Shown here: in pieces, positions 1-6,794 of the stretch
Position numbering within the stretch: the first letter of the stretch is position 1
How the letters are laid out: the number at the start of each line of letters is the position of its first letter
Source: a bacterium
GTDB lineage: Bacteria; Desulfobacterota; GWC2-55-46
DNA: 7,482 nucleotides
Direction of reading: 5' to 3'
Assembly (NCBI GenBank): GCA_027310325.1
Contig: DAIDBB010000553.1
Coordinates: forward strand, 1-7,482
Position numbers and translations under genes: made by a program
Notes under the pieces: model-generated
Told to the model about the DNA's origin: nothing
Databases searched by the model: none
The model's input: only the letters and a program-made list of their open reading frames with translations

Positions 1-31
1 AGATTCGCCTCAAGCTTGCCGGGGACTTTAA

Positions 32-841
32 TTAATGGACGAGCGTCATCGGATTTTCGGGAGGCCTGTTTGTTTCGGGTTGAGGGGCCGGCTCCGGAGT
101 TACGGAAAGGGGAGCGATGAAATTCATGAATTCGTTTTTCAATTCCTCGTATTCAGGTACGACTATTCCGCGTCTTACCATGATATTATAGATTATCTCG
201 GACCGCTTTAACACATAACGCTGGTCCCCTGTGGGGTCGTACTTCCTCGGGTTCGGGAGCACGGACACGAGCCGCGCGGCCTCCATCGGGGTAAGGTCCT
301 GCGCGCTTTTTCCGAAGTAGTGCCGCGAGGCCGCCTCTATGCCGAATACGCCGTCGCCCCACTCGACGACATTAAGGTAGATCTCGAGTATTCGCCTCTT
401 GGGCAGGGTCCTTTCTATCTTCCATGTTATAACCGCCTCCTCGATCTTCCTTATGGCGCTTTTCTCAGGCGAGAGATAGAGGTTCTTGGCGAGCTGCTGG
501 CTTATTGTGCTTCCGCCGGCCTTGAACCTTTTGGTCTTGATGTCCTTTTCCATCGCCTTCTGGATGGCGTCGAAATCAAAACCCTCATGCCTCCAGAACT
601 TGTCGTCCTCGCCTATGAGCACGGCCTTAATGAGGTATGGAGATACCTTTGAGAGAGGGACCCAGCTCTGGTATACCTTTTTTTTCTGGCCTTTCGCGGC
701 CCACTCGGCCTCCCTGTATCTCATCATGGAAGTCTCTCCGGGATTAGTTTTCCTCAAATTCGAAACTCCGGAAAGGGCGACGAAGTACACGAAGGCGAAT
801 ATCGAAGCCAAAATCAATATCGAATAAAAAAACTTCTTCAC
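32..841 (-). CDS. mtgA: Monofunctional biosynthetic peptidoglycan transglycosylase (GT51)
   Basis: This enzyme polymerises lipid II into glycan strands on the outer face of the inner membrane and has no transpeptidase domain. Residues 5-24 form one hydrophobic segment, a likely signal anchor with the rest in the periplasm. The GT51 motifs appear in order: EDDKFWRHEG (78-87, Glu78 as probable catalytic base), GGSTISQQLAKNL (109-121), RKIEE (131-135, Glu135 as probable second acid), KRRILEIYLN (148-157) and GVFGIEAASRHYFGK (164-178). At 269 residues it has the usual MtgA length. A proline-rich tail covers about 245-269 and is not part of the catalytic fold. The start is GTG at 841: an in-frame TGA lies at 859-857 with no other start between, and a GAGGAG sits 11 bases upstream, a slightly long spacer. 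It follows a terminator, so it is probably not simply the last gene of the apgM transcript. The family call is firm. Confidence 0.95.
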   Translation of the reverse strand: MKKFFYSILILASIFAFVYFVALSGVSNLRKTNPGETSMMRYREAEWAAKGQKKKVYQSWVPLSKVSPYLIKAVLIGEDDKFWRHEGFDFDAIQKAMEKDIKTKRFKAGGSTISQQLAKNLYLSPEKSAIRKIEEAVITWKIERTLPKRRILEIYLNVVEWGDGVFGIEAASRHYFGKSAQDLTPMEAARLVSVLPNPRKYDPTGDQRYVLKRSEIIYNIMVRRGIVVPEYEELKNEFMNFIAPLSVTPEPAPQPETNRPPENPMTLVH

Positions 842-864
842 GAAACCAAGGACTCCTCAACATC

Positions 865-896
865 AAAAAAGGCCCGTGAGCACGACTCAGGGCCTT
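865..896 (-). terminator. Intrinsic terminator downstream of apgM
   Basis: Read on the minus strand, AAGGCCC-TGAG (896-886) pairs with CTCA-C-GGGCCTT (880-869) around a five-base TCGTG loop, with one bulged C at 876. The stem of about 11 bp runs into six U residues (870-865). This is a textbook Rho-independent terminator 33 bases after the apgM stop codon. The opposite strand has no U-run after the stem, so it should act in one direction only. Confidence 0.88.
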
Positions 897-929
897 CTAT
901 CCGCTTTCTTATCCATTCATTCCCAATAC

Positions 930-2153
930 TTACGTCAAGTCGCAGAGAAGCTCGCTTTTACCGAAAAAGTCCTCGATGAAGACCTTGCAGTCCTCGATGA
1001 GGACCCCGGATTCGCCGGCTTCCCTTTCACAGAACTTGGCCATCCCCCTTTCCTTAAGCGGGACCGCCTCGGTGCAGGCGAATGGGACAGGATCGGACGT
1101 GTGAGTCTTGAGCGCAACAGGCGTCGGATGGTCGGTAAGCGCGAGGACCTTATACTCCTTGAACTTCTCCACTCCCCTCAGTATCCTTCCGACAATCTCC
1201 CTGTCAAAATCTTCTATGGCCTTTAGCTTATCCTTGAGCTTTCCCTGGTGCCCGGCCTCGTCAGGGGCCTCGACGTGTACGCATACGAAGTCCTTCTTCT
1301 CGAGGATATCGAGGGCGTATTCGGCCTTGCCCTTGTAATTGGTGTCGATATAACCTGTAACCCCCGGGACCTTGAGGACATCGAGGCCCGCGTATATGCC
1401 GATGCCTTTCATAAGGTCTACGGCGGATATTATCGCGCCATCGATGCCGAACCTCTCCTTTATCGTCGGCATCCGGGGGGCGCTCCCCTGCCCCCACAGC
1501 CATATGGACGTGGCAGGCTTCTTTCCGTTCGCTACACGCTTTTTATTTACGGGATGGTCTTTCAATACTTCCCGTGAGCGCTCAAGGAGTTTAAGGAGCT
1601 TATCTGCCCCTTTCCCCTTCGGCAGGTATTCGTCTATCGCCTTATCCGAGATGTCATGAGGCGGGACGGTCTTTATCCCCTTTACTCCGTCCGCCCAGAC
1701 CATCAGGTGCCTGTAGCTCGTGCCGGTATAGAACCTGACACCCTCGCTCAAAAGCGCCTTATCGAGGCTCTTTATCATCTCATCGGCTTCTTCCGTAGTT
1801 ATGTGGCCGGCGCTGTAATCATCCATGACGCTTTTTCCGTCCCTGGCCACTATGGTGACGAGGTTGCACCTGAAAGCGATATCGGTCTCGCCGAGCTTGA
1901 CCCCGATGGAAGCGGCCTCAAGCGGGGCCCTTCCGGTATAGTATTTCCTCGGGTCGTAACCAAGGATGCTGAGATTAGCCACGTCGCTTCCCGGCGAAAA
2001 GCCCTGGGGGACCGTAGAAAAAAGACCGAACTTACCGGTACCGGCTATCGAATCGAGGTTCGGGGTATTGGCGAACTCTAACGGGGTCTTTCCGTCAAGC
2101 TCATCGACCTGATAGTCGGCCATACCGTCGCCTATTAATATAACGTGCTTCAT
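930..2153 (-). CDS. apgM: Archaeal-type cofactor-independent phosphoglycerate mutase family protein; candidate homoserine kinase
   Basis: This is a 407-residue alkaline-phosphatase-superfamily protein of the archaeal/bacterial iPGM branch. The metal and phosphate residues look intact: GDGMAD (8-13, Asp9), GSDVANLSILGYDP (55-68, Ser56 as likely phospho-acceptor), YYTGRAPLEAAS (71-82), WGQGSAPRMPT (220-230), DEAGH (298-302) and TDHPTP with a following His (340-351). The family's textbook reaction interconverts 3- and 2-phosphoglycerate. A subfamily (TIGR02535, as I recall) is labelled proposed homoserine kinase because it sits beside threonine genes in genomes lacking ThrB. Here it directly follows hom-thrC and no ThrB is present in the window, so I favour that role by inference. 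Start ATG 2153 has AGGGGAG just upstream (short spacer). It has its own strong promoter in the gap to thrC and ends at a terminator. Family sure, substrate unproven. Confidence 0.9.
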   Translation of the reverse strand: MKHVILIGDGMADYQVDELDGKTPLEFANTPNLDSIAGTGKFGLFSTVPQGFSPGSDVANLSILGYDPRKYYTGRAPLEAASIGVKLGETDIAFRCNLVTIVARDGKSVMDDYSAGHITTEEADEMIKSLDKALLSEGVRFYTGTSYRHLMVWADGVKGIKTVPPHDISDKAIDEYLPKGKGADKLLKLLERSREVLKDHPVNKKRVANGKKPATSIWLWGQGSAPRMPTIKERFGIDGAIISAVDLMKGIGIYAGLDVLKVPGVTGYIDTNYKGKAEYALDILEKKDFVCVHVEAPDEAGHQGKLKDKLKAIEDFDREIVGRILRGVEKFKEYKVLALTDHPTPVALKTHTSDPVPFACTEAVPLKERGMAKFCEREAGESGVLIEDCKVFIEDFFGKSELLCDLT

Positions 2154-2190
2154 GTCTCCCCTGCATATGAATGATTTACCGGCCTAGGAA

Positions 2191-2219
2191 ATTATCTTAT
2201 CAAAACGGGCCGTTGTCAA
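2191..2219 (-). promoter_or_regulatory. Sigma-70-type promoter for apgM
   Basis: On the minus strand a perfect -35 TTGACA (2219-2214) is followed by a 17-base spacer and GATAAT (2196-2191), five of six matches to the -10 consensus. The predicted transcription start near 2184 leaves a leader of about 30 bases before the apgM ATG. It lies wholly in the thrC-apgM gap. This is the best promoter match I found in the window and suggests apgM can be expressed apart from lipA-alaC-hom-thrC. Confidence 0.72.
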
Positions 2220-2225
2220 ACAACG
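2211..2225. repeat. Perfect inverted repeat over the apgM -35 box
   Basis: CGTTGT (2211-2216) and ACAACG (2220-2225) are perfect inverted arms separated by CAA. The dyad covers the whole -35 hexamer. It could be a repressor operator or a small hairpin after thrC. No good U-run follows it on the minus strand (only GCCCGTTTT), so I do not call it a terminator. No known regulator motif is recognised. Confidence 0.45.
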
Positions 2226-2239
2226 TAATAATTTTCCAG

Positions 2240-3310
2240 TTATAACTTCATTGCCTTGAGTATCTTTTTTATATCGGCCTGGACCTTTACCGGCTTGGGG
2301 GATGAATTTATGGCCATATCAGGGTCCTTAAGGCCGTGTCCTGTAAGGGTGCAGACTATGGTATCGCCCTCGTTCAATACCCCTTCTCTTTTCATGTTTA
2401 TCGCTCCGGCGAGGCTTGCGGCCGATGCAGGCTCGCAGAATATCCCTTCCATGGACGCCAGTAGCTTGTAGGCCTCTATTATCTCGCTGTCGGAGACCGC
2501 CTCTATCATCCCGCCGCTTTCCGTCCTGGCGTTAAGGGCGCCTTCCCAACTCGCCGGGTTACCTATCTTTATGGCGGTGGCTATAGTATGAGGGTCCGCG
2601 ACCGGGTGCCCGAGCACGATCGGCGCCGCGCCTTCGGCCTGAAAGCCCATCATCTTCGGGAGGCTCGAGATGATATCGTTTTGATAGTATTCCTTGTACC
2701 CTTTCCAGTAGGCTGTGATGTTGCCGGCGTTGCCGACCGGAAGAAAATGATATGTAGGGGCATGCCCCAGATGCTCGCAGACCTCGAAGGCCCCCGTCTT
2801 CTGGCCTTCGATCCTGAAGGGATTGATGGAGTTGACCATCTTTACCGGATAGTTCGCGGTGATCTCCTTAACGATTGTCAGCGCCTCGTCGAAGTTACCC
2901 TTTATCTGAAGCACCATCGCCCCGTGCATCATGGCCTGTGAGAGTTTTCCCAGGGCTATCGAGCCTTCCGGGACGAGCACATAGGCTTTCATACCGGCTG
3001 CCGCTGCATAGGCTGAGGCGGAGGCGGACGTGTTGCCTGTGGAGGCGCATATTACCGCCCTGGCGCCTTCCTCCCTGGCCTTGGAGACCGCCATTGTCAT
3101 CCCGCGGTCCTTGAACGAGCCGGTAGGGTTCAGGCCCTCGAACTTGAAAAGGACCCTGATATTCCCGAATACGGACTTGAGATTCACAGCCTCGATCAGG
3201 GGGGTGTTGCCCCCCTTGAGCGTCGTTATGGCTTCGTCCCCGATCTCAGGAAGGTACTCCCTGTATTCCCTTATGACGCCGTCCCAAAGTCCTTTCCTAG
3301 TTAGCCGCAC
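2240..3310 (-). CDS. thrC: Threonine synthase
   Basis: This PLP-dependent, fold-type II cytoplasmic enzyme converts O-phospho-L-homoserine to L-threonine and phosphate, the last step of threonine synthesis. Visible motifs are GGNTPLI (33-39), GSFKDRGM (64-71) with Lys67 as the Schiff-base lysine, STGNTSAS (90-97), the phosphate-binding GNAGN loop (193-197), EPASAAS (293-299) and TLTGHGLKDP (321-330). At 356 residues it matches the compact bacterial/archaeal class rather than the longer E. coli or fungal form. Start GTG 3310 lies inside the end of hom, giving a 14-base overlap, and is supported by GAGGAG seven bases upstream, so the two are probably translationally coupled. Its substrate must come from a homoserine kinase; no thrB is nearby, and the apgM-like gene follows. 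Confident call. Confidence 0.96.
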   Translation of the reverse strand: MRLTRKGLWDGVIREYREYLPEIGDEAITTLKGGNTPLIEAVNLKSVFGNIRVLFKFEGLNPTGSFKDRGMTMAVSKAREEGARAVICASTGNTSASASAYAAAAGMKAYVLVPEGSIALGKLSQAMMHGAMVLQIKGNFDEALTIVKEITANYPVKMVNSINPFRIEGQKTGAFEVCEHLGHAPTYHFLPVGNAGNITAYWKGYKEYYQNDIISSLPKMMGFQAEGAAPIVLGHPVADPHTIATAIKIGNPASWEGALNARTESGGMIEAVSDSEIIEAYKLLASMEGIFCEPASAASLAGAINMKREGVLNEGDTIVCTLTGHGLKDPDMAINSSPKPVKVQADIKKILKAMKL

Positions 3311-4616
3311 CTAAATTCTCCTCTATCCTGATGTATACGACCTTATCGAGTATTATATCGAGTTTTTCTATCTCGGCGATAGCGTTCCTTAACTCCCTCT
3401 CAAGGGCGTTGTGAGTGACAACAACGAGAGGCACGGCCCCGCCGATTTTTCTGTCCTTCTGTATGACGGATGAAATGCTTATGTTATGGGCGCCAAGAAC
3501 GCCGGAGATCTTAGAAAGCGCCCCGGGCTTGTCTATCACGAGGAATCTCAGATAATACGGTATCTCAAGCGAGCTTATGTCCTTTATCTTAATATCCCTC
3601 ACCGATTCCTCCGTATAGGAAAGCGGCGAGATGCGGCCGGAGATCTTCTTTTTGATGTCCCTGCATATATCGACGATGTCCGCGACAACGGCGCTCGCCG
3701 TGGGCATCATCCCCGCGCCAAGCCCGTAGAACATGACAGAGCCTACTGCGTTTCCCCGAAGGTGTATGGCGTTATATACCCCGTCAACGGTCGCGAGAGG
3801 ATGCTCGGCGGGCACCATCGTCGGATGGACCCGCGCCTCGACCGTCCCGTCTACGGCCTTCGCTATGGCAAGGAGCTTTATCCTGTAGCCGAACTCCCTG
3901 GCGAATTTTATGTCGAGCTGGTCTATCCTCGTTATGCCTTCGGTATAGATGTCGTTCAGGCTTATGTAAGTGCCGTAAGCGAGGTCTATCAGTATCGCGA
4001 GCTTGTGGGCCGTGTCTATACCTTCAACGTCATAGGACGGGTCGGCTTCGGCGTACCCCTTTTCCTGGGCCCTTCTCAGCACGTCCTCGAACTTGCCGCC
4101 CTCGTTGGTCATCTTGCTCAGGATATAGTTGGAAGTGCCGTTTATGATCCCGTATATCGAATCTATCTTATTGGCTACGAGCCCTTCCCTCAGCGCCTTT
4201 ATGATAGGGATGCCTCCGCCGACGCTAGCCTCAAAGCCGACTTCAAGCCCTGCTTCCCCGGCTTTTCTGAATATCTCCCTTCCGTGGGTGGAAAGAAGGG
4301 CCTTGTTCGCGGTCACGACGTGCTTGCCTTTTGAAAGGGCCTCCATGATGAAGTCCCTGGCTATGCCGGTGCCTCCGACGAGTTCGATGACGACCGAGAT
4401 CTCGGGGTCGTTTATTATCTCCCGAGCGTCCGGAGTAAGGACGCCCTCATCGAGCTTTATGCCCCTGTCCCTCGTAAGGTCCTTGTCAGCCACCCTTTTT
4501 ATGACAAGCTCGGCGCCGAGCTTATCCCTTATTATCCCGGCGTTCTCCCTAACGACCCGGACTACACCGGTTCCGACGGTGCCGAACCCTATAAGGCCAA
4601 CGTTTATTTTTTCCAT
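3297..4616 (-). CDS. hom: Homoserine dehydrogenase with C-terminal ACT domain
   Basis: It reduces L-aspartate-4-semialdehyde to L-homoserine with NAD(P)H, the branch point toward threonine and methionine. The N-terminal Rossmann motif is GLIGFGTVGTGV (7-18). TANKALL (102-108) holds Lys105, and the catalytic segment KGYAEADP to GIDTAHK (186-205) keeps Glu190, Asp201 and Lys205, spaced as in characterised enzymes. An ACT domain spans about 353-432, starting near YYLRFLVIDKPGALSKI. In this monofunctional class it is linked to threonine feedback, so end-product inhibition is inferred. At 439 residues the length is typical, and no aspartokinase is fused. Start ATG 4616 lies 30 bases after alaC. 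It lacks a well-placed Shine-Dalgarno: GGAGAGG is 20 bases away, which suggests coupling to alaC translation. Confident call. Confidence 0.97.
   Translation of the reverse strand: MEKINVGLIGFGTVGTGVVRVVRENAGIIRDKLGAELVIKRVADKDLTRDRGIKLDEGVLTPDAREIINDPEISVVIELVGGTGIARDFIMEALSKGKHVVTANKALLSTHGREIFRKAGEAGLEVGFEASVGGGIPIIKALREGLVANKIDSIYGIINGTSNYILSKMTNEGGKFEDVLRRAQEKGYAEADPSYDVEGIDTAHKLAILIDLAYGTYISLNDIYTEGITRIDQLDIKFAREFGYRIKLLAIAKAVDGTVEARVHPTMVPAEHPLATVDGVYNAIHLRGNAVGSVMFYGLGAGMMPTASAVVADIVDICRDIKKKISGRISPLSYTEESVRDIKIKDISSLEIPYYLRFLVIDKPGALSKISGVLGAHNISISSVIQKDRKIGGAVPLVVVTHNALERELRNAIAEIEKLDIILDKVVYIRIEENLGAAN
3318..3323 (-). promoter_or_regulatory. Ribosome binding site that fixes the thrC start
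   Basis: GAGGAG on the minus strand, seven bases before GTG 3310 and inside the last codons of hom. It is the strongest Shine-Dalgarno match around and supports a GTG start that overlaps hom rather than an internal start. Confidence 0.75.
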
Positions 4617-4646
4617 CTTTTTACGCCCGCGCCCGGCCTCTCCACG

Positions 4647-5855
4647 CTATTTACTCCGCCTTGACGTTGCCTTTTCGCCAGTTTCAAGGGCTTTCTTTAT
4701 GCACTTGGCGGCCTGCCTTACGCGGTGCTCATTTTCAACAAGGGCAAGCCTCACGTATTCATCCCCGTACTCACCGAACCCGATGCCTGGGGAAACGGCC
4801 ACCTTTGCTTTGTTTAGAAGGAACTTTGAGAACTCAAGCGACTTCATACTCCGAAGGTGCTCAGGTATGCGGGCCCATACGAACATGGTGGCCTTTGGTT
4901 TCTGTATATCCCATCCGGCCTTTGAGAAGCTTTCTACAAGCGCGTCCCTCCTTGACTCGTACACTTCGCATATCTCATGAACGCAGTCCTGCGGCCCGTT
5001 AAGCGCGATTATGCCGGATATCTGGATGGGCTGGAACATGCCGTAATCAAGGTAGCTCTTGATCCTCGTAAGGGCCGCTATCATCTTCCTGTTCCCGACC
5101 GCGAACCCTACCCTCCACCCGGGCATATTATAGCTCTTAGACAGCGTAAAAAACTCAACACCGACGTCCTTTGCGCCGGGTACTTCCATGAAACTCGGCG
5201 CCTTGTAGCCGTCAAAAACTATATCCGCGTAAGCTATGTCGTGAATGACCATAAGGCCGTTTTCTTTGGCGAAGTCCACCACTTTTACGAAAAACTCCCT
5301 GTCCACGCACTCCGTTGTCGGGTTGTGGGGGAAGTTTAGAACCAGCAGCTTGGGCTTCGGCCATGTCTGCTTAACGGCCTTCTGAAGCTCATCGAAAAAA
5401 TCAACGCCTGGCAGGAGCGGGATGCTCCTTACATCCCCGCCAGCGATGATAATCGAATACGTGTGTATGGGGTAAGTCGGGTTCGGCACAAAGACTACGT
5501 CCCCGGGGCCGATGATTGCGAGGGCCAGATGGGCTATTCCCTCTTTTGAGCCGATGGTCGCTACGGCCTCAGTCTCCGGGTCTATTTCAACGTTATAACG
5601 CCTCCTGTACCAGTCGACTATAGCCAGCCTCAGCTTATATATGCCCCTTGAAGCGGAATAGCGGTGGTTCCTGGGGTTCTTGGCGGATTCGATAAGCTTG
5701 TCGACTATGTGCTTTGGCGTAGGCTGGTCGGGGTTGCCCATCCCGAAATCTATTATGTCCTCCCCCCGCCTTCTCGCGGCCACCTTCAGGTCAGTCACTA
5801 TGTTGAACACATACGGCGGAAGTCTCTTAATCCTGTGAAATTCCTCGTTTGACAT
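4647..5855 (-). CDS. alaC: AlaC-type class I aminotransferase (glutamate-pyruvate)
   Basis: This PLP-dependent fold-type I aminotransferase of 402 residues resembles E. coli AlaC (YfdZ) along its whole length by memory of that sequence: RLPPYVFNI (11-19), AARRRGEDIIDF (26-37), TIGSKEG (100-106), EFFTLSKSYNM (234-244) and SPGIGFGEYGD (355-365). Key residues are Lys240 (Schiff base), Asn178, Asp206 and Tyr209 near PLP, and Arg369 for the substrate carboxylate. The known AlaC reaction is pyruvate plus glutamate to alanine plus 2-oxoglutarate. Relatives are often annotated as LL-diaminopimelate or aspartate aminotransferase, and either would also suit an aspartate-family operon, so substrate is inferred. 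Start ATG 5855 has GAGAAGG five bases upstream and lies 27-28 bases after lipA. hom follows after 30 bases. Confidence 0.9.
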   Translation of the reverse strand: MSNEEFHRIKRLPPYVFNIVTDLKVAARRRGEDIIDFGMGNPDQPTPKHIVDKLIESAKNPRNHRYSASRGIYKLRLAIVDWYRRRYNVEIDPETEAVATIGSKEGIAHLALAIIGPGDVVFVPNPTYPIHTYSIIIAGGDVRSIPLLPGVDFFDELQKAVKQTWPKPKLLVLNFPHNPTTECVDREFFVKVVDFAKENGLMVIHDIAYADIVFDGYKAPSFMEVPGAKDVGVEFFTLSKSYNMPGWRVGFAVGNRKMIAALTRIKSYLDYGMFQPIQISGIIALNGPQDCVHEICEVYESRRDALVESFSKAGWDIQKPKATMFVWARIPEHLRSMKSLEFSKFLLNKAKVAVSPGIGFGEYGDEYVRLALVENEHRVRQAAKCIKKALETGEKATSRRSK

Positions 5856-5883
5856 CGCTACCTTCTCTGGTGAACTTTTATTG

Positions 5884-6729
5884 TCAGCCTCTGATCAACC
5901 TCTCCGCGTTATACGAGCTTCTTACAAAGGGCCCTGAATAGACGTATCTTATCCCCAGCCCTTTCCCGTAAGCCTCATATTCGAGGAATACCTCCGGTTC
6001 CACGTATTCCTTCACTTCAAGGTTATTCCTTGTCGGGCGAAGGTACTGGCCGATGGTAACCGCGTCGCACCCGGCGTAAAAGAGGTCCCTTAAGACATCC
6101 TTGACCTCCTCTTTTTTCTCACCGAGGCCAACCATTATGCCGGATTTAGCCATAATGCCAGATGACTTTGCCATCTTAAGCACCTCAAGCGACCTCCGGT
6201 AATCGGCCTGCGGTCTTACTAAGGGATAAAGGGACGGCACCGTCTCGAGATTATGGTTGAAGATATCGGGACGCGCGTCAAAAACGGTCATTAAAGAGCA
6301 CTCGTCGCCGTTAAAATCCGGCGTCAGCACCTCCACCAAAATGGCCGAAATCGTATCCCTAATCGCCTTTATTGTCAAGGCAAATTGGCCTGACCCGCCG
6401 TCCACAAGGTCGTCTCGCGTTACCGACGTTATGACCACGTGCGTTAATCCTAGCTCTTTGGCGGTAATGGCGATATTTTCTGGTTCTTGCGGGTCTACAT
6501 TAAGGGGTTTCAAGCCCTTGTCGATGGAACAGAACCCGCAGGTCCTGGTGCAGACGTCCCCCAGGATCATGAAAGTGGCTGTAGGCTTCGAAAAACACTC
6601 CCCTATATTCGGACACCTCGCCGATTCGCAGACCGTATGGAGATTTCTCTTGCGCAGGACCTCTTTCATTGTACGGAGCGAGCTCGGAGGGCCAAGCGTT
6701 TTTTTTGCCCATGAAGGGAGTCTACCCAT
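5884..6729 (-). CDS. lipA: Lipoyl synthase
   Basis: This radical-SAM enzyme inserts two sulfur atoms into protein-bound octanoyl groups to make lipoyl cofactor. The auxiliary 4Fe-4S cluster cysteines form CX4CX5C (Cys34, Cys39, Cys45 in CESARCPNIGEC). The radical-SAM cysteines are CX3CX2C (Cys60, Cys64, Cys67 in CTRTCGFC). The C-terminal RSSY (270-273) supplies the conserved serine ligand to the auxiliary cluster, Ser272 by analogy with E. coli Ser308. Other family stretches are SVTRDDL and FNHNLETVPSLYPLVRP. At 281 residues it is a compact but complete LipA. Start ATG 6729 has GAGAAGG nine bases upstream. No lipB or lplA is in the window. It appears to be the first gene of a unit with alaC-hom-thrC, behind a plausible promoter in the AT-rich gap upstream. 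Confident call. Confidence 0.97.
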   Translation of the reverse strand: MGRLPSWAKKTLGPPSSLRTMKEVLRKRNLHTVCESARCPNIGECFSKPTATFMILGDVCTRTCGFCSIDKGLKPLNVDPQEPENIAITAKELGLTHVVITSVTRDDLVDGGSGQFALTIKAIRDTISAILVEVLTPDFNGDECSLMTVFDARPDIFNHNLETVPSLYPLVRPQADYRRSLEVLKMAKSSGIMAKSGIMVGLGEKKEEVKDVLRDLFYAGCDAVTIGQYLRPTRNNLEVKEYVEPEVFLEYEAYGKGLGIRYVYSGPFVRSSYNAERLIRG

Positions 6730-6765
6730 GTTAGTAAACCTTCTCGAAATAAAAAAAACACAATA

Positions 6766-6794
6766 AAGATAACATTTTATCCCTTATTTTACAA
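6766..6794 (-). promoter_or_regulatory. Candidate promoter for the lipA-alaC-hom-thrC unit
   Basis: On the minus strand TTGTAA (6794-6789) and TATCTT (6771-6766) are separated by 17 bases; each matches four of six consensus bases. The predicted start near 6759 falls just before a run of eight T (6758-6751), followed by the lipA ribosome site. The gap is strongly AT-rich, so chance matches are likely; moderate support only. Confidence 0.42.

Noticed and set aside
11..35. Palindromes CAAGCTTG (11-18) and TTAATTAA (28-35) after mtgA as a terminator
   Set aside because: They are short perfect palindromes without a loop, and there is no stem followed by a U-run on the minus strand. They look like chance.
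678..685. A8 run in the mtgA message, giving an in-phase A-AAA-AAG slippery heptamer like that of dnaX
   Set aside because: It encodes a plain Lys-Lys-Lys stretch. A -1 shift would end after about 17 codons in a useless fragment before the catalytic motifs. I see no clear stimulatory hairpin, so chance is the simpler explanation.
2201..2225. Hairpin after thrC as an intrinsic terminator
   Set aside because: The stem is only six base pairs and is followed by GCCCGTTTT rather than a U-run. The same bases form a near-consensus promoter, which explains them better.
3486..4334. Long plus-strand open frame of 282 codons opposite hom
   Set aside because: It lies fully antisense to a certain hom gene, has no recognisable domain or good ribosome site, and its length follows from the codon bias of the real gene. 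The same applies to the 283-codon plus frame at 4129-4980.
6151..6190. Near-repeat in LipA (SGIM-AKSGIM) suggesting a small duplication
   Set aside because: The region aligns by memory with the usual TKSGLMVGLGE segment and the protein is not longer than the family, so no inserted copy is evident.
6699..6706. A8 homopolymer near the start of lipA that might act as a phase-variable tract
   Set aside because: lipA is a core metabolic gene, the frame is intact, and the run is just Lys-Lys codons beside Ala and Thr. Nothing suggests switching.
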